Part shown: one piece after another, positions 1 to 4,865 of the stretch | Numbering within the stretch: the stretch's first letter is position 1 | Layout of the letters: each line of letters opens with the position of its first letter | Source: Bacteroidales bacterium | Lineage (GTDB): Bacteria > Bacteroidota > Bacteroidia > Bacteroidales > Paludibacteraceae | Assembly: GCA_900771035.1 (NCBI GenBank) | Contig: CAAGML010000199.1 | Coordinates: 1 to 5,783, forward strand | Direction of reading: 5' to 3' | Length of the DNA: 5,783 nucleotides | Notes under the pieces: model-generated | Database searches by the model: none | Seen by the model: only the letters and a program-made list of their open reading frames with translations | What the model was told of the DNA's origin: nothing | Translations under genes and position numbers: made by a program

Positions 1-360
1 CCATGATGTTGGCCGAGGCTCTGTGACTGGAAGTCCATAGTCCAAAAGACTCTCGTAGAAGTGCAGCAATTGTTCCTGACGATAATTCTCTTCTGTGAGT
101 TTCTCATTCTTCACGAAAATTCCCACTGTCCGGAATGCCATGTTTGAACCGTATATTTCGTCTATCAAATACGATTTGCCTACACGCCTTCTGCCATATA
201 CGGCAACAAATTCTGACTTGTCTGTTTGCAAAAGAGATTCCAATTCGAGTATCTCTTTTTCTCGTCCAACAATATTATAGTTCATACACTGATTTGTATC
301 CATTATACGTCTAACAATCAATGTGATATTTTGATTGTCCCTGCCTTGAAATCTCGCCAT
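1..360 (-). CDS. P-loop ATPase, ATPase_2 (PF01637) type, N-terminal fragment cut by window edge
   Basis: This is the N-terminal part of an ATP-binding protein that continues past the left edge; all 120 codons from the ATG at 360 are open. Numbered from that ATG, residues 29-41 read NIVGREKEILELE, followed by FVAVYGRRRVGKSYLIDEIY, a Walker A P-loop (G56-RRRVGK-S63). The pair 'VGRExE...VYGRRRxGKS' is typical of the ATPase_2 family, which in Bacteroidetes usually carries a C-terminal DUF234 PD-(D/E)XK-like domain; that part lies outside the window and is inferred only. The start is uncertain: ATGs at 360, 303 and 285 share the frame, and relatives usually begin just before the IVGRE motif, which favours 285 (MNYNIVGRE). 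A Bacteroidetes-type promoter sits upstream at 431-462. The gene is AT-rich (about 40% GC by hand count) compared with the genes to its right, which may mean separate acquisition. The cellular role of the family is not firmly known. Confidence 0.82.
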   Translation of the reverse strand, partial: MARFQGRDNQNITLIVRRIMDTNQCMNYNIVGREKEILELESLLQTDKSEFVAVYGRRRVGKSYLIDEIYGSNMAFRTVGIFVKNEKLTEENYRQEQLLHFYESLLDYGLPVTEPRPTSW

Positions 361-430
361 TCTTGACAATTTTTCTTCATTTTGGCGAACTTTTACCTTG
401 ACTTGGTGGTGTCGCAATATTTTGCGGTTG

Positions 431-462
431 CAAAGGTAAATATAATTTTTGACTCTGGCAAA
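431..462 (-). promoter_or_regulatory. Bacteroidetes-type promoter of the left ATPase gene
   Basis: Read on the minus strand, a -33 box TTTG (462-459) is followed after 20 bases by a -7 box TACCTTTG (438-431). This matches the Bacteroidetes primary-sigma consensus TTTG-N19/20-TAnnTTTG. Transcription would begin near 424, leaving a leader of about 65 bases to the ATG at 360, or about 140 to the ATG at 285. A short inverted repeat, TTTGC/GCAAA (421-425 and 430-434), overlaps the -7 box and the predicted start and could be an operator or chance. No protein-coding or RNA gene was seen elsewhere in the 361-498 gap. Confidence 0.6.
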
Positions 463-498
463 TGTTTCGGAAAGTTTTTTTGATAACTTTGTGTGCGG

Positions 499-1431
499 TT
501 ATTTATCCGAGGTCGAAACAGTTAACGGAAAATGGTCACTGATGCCTCCTTGGTAAAAATCGCCGAGATAAGTGCGTCTCGGGCGTCCTTCTTTGTCTTT
601 CAGCCACTCAGGACTGTAGATTGTTGCTGAAGGTGGCAGCTTAATCCCAGACAGTCCGTTAAGCATTGCCCCTGAGACTATTATATGGTCAAGCATATTC
701 CATCCGCCTTGGAAAAAATATGTGCCGTAGCCCTTGTCGTGAAGAGTCCACGTGAGGTTGTACAACGAGTCGCACGAAGGATTGTCGTTTGGCGGCATGG
801 CCCTCAAAACATCATAGAGCGCAGGGTCGGCAGGCGTGTCGTTGAAATCGCCCATAATCAGAATGTTGGCGGTCGGGTCTGTGGCAAGGATGCTGTCAGC
901 CATCCACCTGACAAAGAATGCCGCATCGCGGCGGAGTGGGGTAGTGGCTATCGCTCCTCCCCGCCGTGAAGGTGCGTGAACCTGCATGACATGGATGATG
1001 CTGCCGTCACGCAGATGACCGCGGACATACAGCATCTCGCGTGGCGCATTACCCATCTTTGCGGCGAAAGACGTGTCAACGGCGAAGACACCCTTTCTGT
1101 AGAGCAGTGCCACGTCAATCCCTCGCGCGTCTGAACTCTCGTAATGCACGAAACCATAGTTCAGCCGTGAGTAGCGGCCTGTGGTCATTCTCAGCAACAC
1201 ACTGTCGTTCTCCACCTCGCACAGCCCTACAAGCACAGGCAGCTCTTCCTGGCCTGCGATTACTTGCATGATGTTATGGATTTTTGTGCGCAGGCGTGTC
1301 TCGCTCCATTCTTTCACGCCTGCCGGGGTGAAGTCCGTGTCGTTTTTCAGCGTGTCGTGGCGTGTGTCGAACAGGTTTTCCACGTTGTATGTCATGAATG
1401 TGAGTTGGAGTACGATGAGTAATACTTTCAT
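499..1431 (-). CDS. Endonuclease/exonuclease/phosphatase (EEP) family protein
   Basis: A 310-residue metal-dependent phosphoesterase-fold protein (PF03372 superfamily: DNase I-like nucleases and phosphatases). All core motifs are visible, numbered from the ATG at 1431: TYNVENLFD (14-22, metal/substrate Asn16), GLCEVEN (69-75, metal ligand Glu72), DARGIDVALLYR (101-112), VHAPSRRGG (151-159, catalytic His152), IMGDFNDTP (192-200, Asp195 and Asn197), WNMLDHIIVS (244-253) and ISDHFPL (297-303, Asp299-His300). It therefore looks active, but substrate cannot be told: members act on DNA, RNA, phosphoinositides or small phosphoesters. The frame stays open to a TTG at 1437, but ATG 1431 (MKVLLIV) is the more natural start; no in-frame ATG lies further upstream. 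Related Bacteroidetes proteins often begin with a signal peptide. Here only about ten hydrophobic residues precede the first strand and no cleavage site is seen, so location is uncertain. Its likely promoter is at 1476-1505. Confidence 0.9.
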   Translation of the reverse strand: MKVLLIVLQLTFMTYNVENLFDTRHDTLKNDTDFTPAGVKEWSETRLRTKIHNIMQVIAGQEELPVLVGLCEVENDSVLLRMTTGRYSRLNYGFVHYESSDARGIDVALLYRKGVFAVDTSFAAKMGNAPREMLYVRGHLRDGSIIHVMQVHAPSRRGGAIATTPLRRDAAFFVRWMADSILATDPTANILIMGDFNDTPADPALYDVLRAMPPNDNPSCDSLYNLTWTLHDKGYGTYFFQGGWNMLDHIIVSGAMLNGLSGIKLPPSATIYSPEWLKDKEGRPRRTYLGDFYQGGISDHFPLTVSTSDK

Positions 1432-1475
1432 ATTCAAATATTTCTTGTGACAGGTTGCTAAAATACGTTTCTGTG

Positions 1476-1505
1476 CAAAGATAGTTCATTTTTTTGTTTG
1501 CCGAA
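1476..1505 (-). promoter_or_regulatory. Probable promoter of the EEP gene
   Basis: On the minus strand the -7 box TATCTTTG (1483-1476) fits the Bacteroidetes TAnnTTTG consensus. The -33 element is weak: the best candidate is TTCG (1505-1502) with an 18-base spacer. The predicted start near 1469 gives a leader of about 38 bases before the ATG at 1431. It lies back to back with the plus-strand promoter at 1497-1527. Confidence 0.45.
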
Positions 1506-1527
1506 TGGAAAAAAAGTATTATTTTTG
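1497..1527 (+). promoter_or_regulatory. Bacteroidetes-type promoter of the nucleotidyltransferase operon
   Basis: A -33 box TTTG (1497-1500) is followed after 19 bases by a -7 box TATTTTTG (1520-1527), an exact match to the Bacteroidetes TTTG-N19-TAnnTTTG pattern. The predicted start near 1534 leaves a leader of about 24 bases before the ATG at 1558. The leader is A/T-rich without a Shine-Dalgarno sequence, as usual in this phylum. The -33 region overlaps that of the opposite promoter. Confidence 0.6.
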
Positions 1528-1557
1528 CAATTGGAAAAACTATAGTCATAATTCTAT

Positions 1558-2466
1558 ATGAAACCAACCCTTTTTATTCTTGCAGCTGGCATGGGTAGCC
1601 GTTACGGCGGGCTCAAACAGCTTGACGGAGTGGGTCCTTCGGGCGAAACCATCATGGATTACTCCGTTTATGACGCCATTCGTGCGGGCTTTGGCAAAAT
1701 CGTCTTTGTCATCAGACATGACTTTGAACAGGAGTTCCGTCAGAAAGTGTTGTCCAAATACACTTCGCATATCCCTGTCGAGGTCTGTTTCCAGAGCGTT
1801 GACGCTCTGCCCGAGGGTTTCAAATGCCCCGAGGGAAGAACCAAGCCTTGGGGAACAAACCACGCCGTGCTGATGGCCAAGAATATCATCAAAGAGCCTT
1901 TTGCGGTGATTAACGCAGACGACTTCTACGGCCGCAACGGATTTGAGGTGTTGGCTGAGGATTTGTCACGCCTTGACGGCAAGACAGGCGACTACTGCAT
2001 GGTGGGCTACCGTGTGGGCAACACGTTGTCCGAGAGCGGCACAGTCAACCGTGGCGTATGCTCCAAGGACAGAAGCAACTGCCTCACTGACGTGGTCGAG
2101 CGTATCAACATCGGCAGGAACGCTGAGGGCAAAATCGTTTATCCCGACGGTGACAAGGAGGTCGAGTTGGACAAGAATACACCTGTCTCGATGAACATGT
2201 GGGGCTTCACCACTGACTATTTCCAATACTCTGAGAAGTTCTTCGTTGACTTCCTGAAGGAGAACCTGAACAAAGACAAGTCCGAGTTCTATATCCCTGT
2301 CGTAGTCAATGACTTGATTAAGAATGGCAAGGCACGTGTCAGGGTTCTTGACACCACCGCTACTTGGTTTGGCGTGACATACAACGACGACCGCCCTATG
2401 GTTGTCGCCAAACTTGCCGAACTTGTCAGGAACGGTGAATATCCTTCGCCTCTCTTTTCGAAATAA
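1558..2466 (+). CDS. Nucleotidyltransferase family protein (NTP_transferase, sugar-phosphate type)
   Basis: A complete 302-residue cytosolic protein of the NTP_transferase (PF00483) fold, which transfers NMP from an NTP to a phosphorylated sugar or alcohol to make an NDP-activated product. The N-terminal signature LAAGMGSRYGG (8-18) with Lys20 is the nucleotide-binding loop. KPWGTNHAVL (96-105) resembles the 'GTxxA' nucleotide-contact segment. NADDFYG (119-125) supplies the metal-binding Asp, SMNMWGF (211-217) is the second product-side loop, and WFGVTYNDD (270-278) near the C-terminus is where such enzymes hold the second metal ligand. The specific sugar and nucleotide cannot be read from sequence. 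Some members of this broad group pair with a kinase of the choline/aminoglycoside-kinase fold, but no kinase is in the window. The ATG at 1558 directly follows a good promoter. The next gene starts 18 bases after its stop, so the two probably form an operon. Confidence 0.88.
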   Translation: MKPTLFILAAGMGSRYGGLKQLDGVGPSGETIMDYSVYDAIRAGFGKIVFVIRHDFEQEFRQKVLSKYTSHIPVEVCFQSVDALPEGFKCPEGRTKPWGTNHAVLMAKNIIKEPFAVINADDFYGRNGFEVLAEDLSRLDGKTGDYCMVGYRVGNTLSESGTVNRGVCSKDRSNCLTDVVERINIGRNAEGKIVYPDGDKEVELDKNTPVSMNMWGFTTDYFQYSEKFFVDFLKENLNKDKSEFYIPVVVNDLIKNGKARVRVLDTTATWFGVTYNDDRPMVVAKLAELVRNGEYPSPLFSK

Positions 2467-2484
2467 CGAATAGGCTTTCTATCT

Positions 2485-3090
2485 ATGAAAAAACTACTCT
2501 CCCTGATTGTCGCTTCTGCGGCAGTCCTTTCTGTCGTCGCTCAGGAGTACAACCACAGCATAGGTGCCACCCTTGGCTCGCTCAACGGTTTGAGTTACAA
2601 ATACTGTGCTACCGAGGATTTTGCCTTCCAGTTGGATTTCGGTTTTCAGACAATCGAGACACGAACGTCGGGAATAATGATTGACGGACCTGATTTCAGC
2701 GAGACTGTCAGGTTCGTCAAACCTGTCAATTATTTTGGCGGACGGCTGAACCCTAACCTTCTGTGGCAACGTGAGGTGGCGGACGACTGGAATTTCTTTC
2801 TCGGAGGTGGCTTTTCCGTTGATATGATACGTAGCGTTGATGTCAAAGACCTCAATCCGGAAGTCGCGGCTCTCCTCTCGTCGTGGGACACTGAAAACAA
2901 ATATGCCGTGAAATTCGGCATCAACGCCATAATGGGCATTGAGTACTGTTTCGGCGGACCTGTCAACCTGTCGTTGGACTTCCGTCCAGGTTACACTGTC
3001 GCATACGACAACCTCGTGGCAGGCTACAAATACTACCTTGGCGCTTTCGACTGGAACTTGTGTGTCGGGGTGAGGTACAGGTTCGAGTGA
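2485..3090 (+). CDS. Small exported protein, probable outer-membrane beta-barrel
   Basis: A 201-residue protein with a clear Sec signal peptide: MKK, a hydrophobic core (4-18) and a cleavage site after VVA19, leaving mature QEYNHS. The mature part alternates polar and hydrophobic or aromatic residues in strand-like runs, such as HSIGATLGSLNGLSYKY (24-40), FAFQLDFGFQTI (46-57), WNFFLGGGFSVD (102-113), VNLSLDFRPGYTVAY (160-174) and LCVGVRYRFE (192-201), rich in Gly, Tyr and Phe. The near-terminal Tyr-Arg-Phe resembles the C-terminal aromatic signal of outer-membrane barrels. About eight strands would fit the length, like small OmpA/OmpW-sized barrels. I do not recognise a named family and infer no substrate. 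It follows the nucleotidyltransferase by 18 bases without its own promoter, so co-transcription is likely, though a functional link is unclear. An unrelated periplasmic beta-rich protein is the alternative. Confidence 0.75.
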   Translation: MKKLLSLIVASAAVLSVVAQEYNHSIGATLGSLNGLSYKYCATEDFAFQLDFGFQTIETRTSGIMIDGPDFSETVRFVKPVNYFGGRLNPNLLWQREVADDWNFFLGGGFSVDMIRSVDVKDLNPEVAALLSSWDTENKYAVKFGINAIMGIEYCFGGPVNLSLDFRPGYTVAYDNLVAGYKYYLGAFDWNLCVGVRYRFE

Positions 3091-3113
3091 TTCCTCACCG
3101 TGTCGCCACACGG
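3069..3113. terminator. Nested inverted repeats at the convergent gene ends, possible weak bidirectional terminator
   Basis: Two inverted repeats sit across the 4-bp gap between the converging genes. GGTGAGG (3069-3075) pairs with CCTCACC (3093-3099) around a 17-base loop, and CCGTGT (3098-3103) pairs with ACACGG (3108-3113) around a 4-base loop. They overlap by two bases, so they would compete. Neither is followed by a T-run on either strand, so classic intrinsic termination is not well supported. They also lie within the last codons of both genes, so coding constraint may explain part of them. Confidence 0.3.
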
Positions 3114-4825
3114 AACACCCACACGTAGTCCAGCTCGTTCATCCGTTCACGGTCAATCCCTTTCAGGCTAATACTCAACCTCCCGTCATGCGACTGCCTC
3201 CACTTCAACGCACCGTCGCAACCAAGGAGAGTAACCACACTGCCTTTCCCCATCTTCGGAAAGCCGTCAATCACAACCTCATCGCCTGGACGCCGGAACT
3301 CCATGATATAACGTGTTCCGTCGGCAGGCTGCATTGTGAACGCACGGACAGTCTCCTCATACTGATAAACGCCATGCCAACCGTCACGTGCCTTGAGCAG
3401 GACAGTGTCGTTGCCCGCAATCCTGCACAGACGCACACGTGCCTCAAGGTCTTTCTCATGATAACAGACCTTCATTCTGTCCCCCTCACGCACCACCACA
3501 CGCTCGCCATCTTCCACCGTATCCCCGTTCAGAGTCACCACTGCCCAGTCGTCAGCCTCTGCCATGACACGATATTCACCCTCCTCAGGCTCCCCCTCCC
3601 ACACCACATCAAAATGGTCACTCCTTCCACCTGCCACAGGGGCATTCCTGACCCAGTCAAAATCAATGACATCCGTAATAGCCAGTTCCGCCGACGCACG
3701 GCGGTTCTGCTGTGCCATAACCTTCCCTCGGTCGTCAGACATTGGCCGGCTGCCATAAATCGCTTCGCCGTTACGTTTCAGCCAACATCCGAGTTCATGC
3801 AGACGGTCACGCTGAATGAAAGGTATCGTGCCGTCAGCGTTCGGCCCTACATTGAGAGTCATGCCACCGCCGTTTGCCACCAGCTCGGCAAAATGCTGAA
3901 TGAGCTCACGTGATGTCATAATGTTCTCCAACAGTTCGTTACGGTTATATCCGAAACTACGTCCTAACCCTCTGCACTCAGCCCATGGACGGTCTGTGAC
4001 CTGTATGCCGGCACTATACTCAGGGGTGAGAAAACCATGCTCTGTGCCACCTCCCCAACGGTTGTTGACAATCGCATCAGCCCCGACCGTATTGTAATAA
4101 TAGCTGATCAGCTCGCGCGACTTCAGCAAATCGGCACTGAAATCCCAGTCTCCGTCTGAGAATATCAAATCCGGTCTGTACCTCGTCACCAACTCTTTGA
4201 ACTGAGGCTCCATATACTCCTCCACATATCTCCCGATGCTGTCGTTAGGGTCAACGGTCCACCGATGCAGAGGATTGCTCCATTCGGGCAATGAGTAGTA
4301 AAAACACATTCTCAGCCCCGCCTTGCGCACACTCTCCGTGAGTTCGCTGACAATATTGCGGTGTGGTCCGCTCGTGACGCTGTTCCAATCAGGCTGCTGT
4401 GGCGAATCCCACAGACAATACCCGTCGTGGTGCTTCGTCACCAGAACAACATACTTAGCCCCGGCATCGTTGAAAATCTCAGCCCACTCATCGGGATTCC
4501 AAAGCTCGGCATGCCAGTAATCCGCCAGTTTTCCGTATAATTCCTTAGTTGACAACGTGGTGTCGGCATAATTCGCCATAATGTTCATCCTCCCGGAACT
4601 ATGGCTCATCAGTCCCTTGTACAACCACTCCGCATATCCCTCCGGGTGGGCGTATGCTGGAACGGAATAAAGCCCCCAATGTATGAATATTCCCAATTTC
4701 GCCTCGTCAAACCACGTAGGATAGCCTCGCTCGTTCAGTGATTTCCACGTTGCCTCGACATTCTGCGCCAAAGCACCTTGCAAAGCCGCCATCATCAGCA
4801 GCGCTATTACAAAATTTCTTTTCAT
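3095..4825 (-). CDS. Secreted alpha-L-fucosidase, GH29, with a PA14-like domain
   Basis: A 576-residue exported glycosidase that would remove alpha-L-fucose from host or dietary glycans by a retaining mechanism. The ATG at 4825 gives a textbook signal peptide (MKRNF, hydrophobic 6-16, cleavage after ALA20 before QNV); the in-frame ATG at 4837 adds only MRPD. GH29 hallmarks: GIFIHWGLYSVPAYA (45-59, His49), KHHDGYCLWDS (131-141), YRPDLIFSDGDWDF (216-229, with Asp224 the predicted nucleophile), FGYNRNE (291-297), NGGGMTLNVGP (318-328) and NGEAIYGSRP (352-361). The acid/base region reads WAECRG (281-286), slightly different from the common WE-x-C. Residues about 383-475 resemble a short PA14 domain, and 492-576 are the usual C-terminal beta-sandwich (VTLLGCDGALKW). 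The length exceeds a plain GH29 with one sandwich because of the insert. It is 40 bp downstream of the DUF1703-type gene and has no visible promoter of its own. No PUL partners are present. Whether it is exo-acting on alpha-1,2, 1,3/4 or 1,6 fucose cannot be said. Confidence 0.95.
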   Translation of the reverse strand: MKRNFVIALLMMAALQGALAQNVEATWKSLNERGYPTWFDEAKLGIFIHWGLYSVPAYAHPEGYAEWLYKGLMSHSSGRMNIMANYADTTLSTKELYGKLADYWHAELWNPDEWAEIFNDAGAKYVVLVTKHHDGYCLWDSPQQPDWNSVTSGPHRNIVSELTESVRKAGLRMCFYYSLPEWSNPLHRWTVDPNDSIGRYVEEYMEPQFKELVTRYRPDLIFSDGDWDFSADLLKSRELISYYYNTVGADAIVNNRWGGGTEHGFLTPEYSAGIQVTDRPWAECRGLGRSFGYNRNELLENIMTSRELIQHFAELVANGGGMTLNVGPNADGTIPFIQRDRLHELGCWLKRNGEAIYGSRPMSDDRGKVMAQQNRRASAELAITDVIDFDWVRNAPVAGGRSDHFDVVWEGEPEEGEYRVMAEADDWAVVTLNGDTVEDGERVVVREGDRMKVCYHEKDLEARVRLCRIAGNDTVLLKARDGWHGVYQYEETVRAFTMQPADGTRYIMEFRRPGDEVVIDGFPKMGKGSVVTLLGCDGALKWRQSHDGRLSISLKGIDRERMNELDYVWVFRVATR

Positions 4826-4865
4826 ATCTGGTCTCATGTTATTTCGGCTCTAAAACGGAACAGAA

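Noticed and set aside
95..280. 61-codon plus-strand frame at the left edge
   Set aside because: It is antisense to the Walker A region of the ATPase and has no promoter or recognisable product.
471..490. AT-rich inverted repeat AAAGTT/AACTTT downstream of the EEP gene as a terminator
   Set aside because: The stem is only six weak pairs and on the minus strand it is followed by CCG rather than a T-run, so termination is not supported.
1546..1863. 105-codon minus-strand frame over the start of the nucleotidyltransferase
   Set aside because: It is antisense to the conserved nucleotide-binding region, its product looks like nothing known, and it would overlap the plus-strand promoter leader.
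2494..3111. 205-codon open frame on the minus strand opposite the beta-barrel gene
   Set aside because: It mirrors nearly the whole signal-peptide-bearing gene, shows no recognisable motif and also overlaps the fucosidase end. It is best explained as a shadow of a stop-poor reverse frame.
3188..3913. 241-codon open frame on the plus strand inside the fucosidase gene
   Set aside because: It is entirely antisense to a strongly supported GH29 gene. Its translation is rich in His, Thr and Pro with no domain pattern, and no promoter box precedes it. It is a codon-bias shadow.
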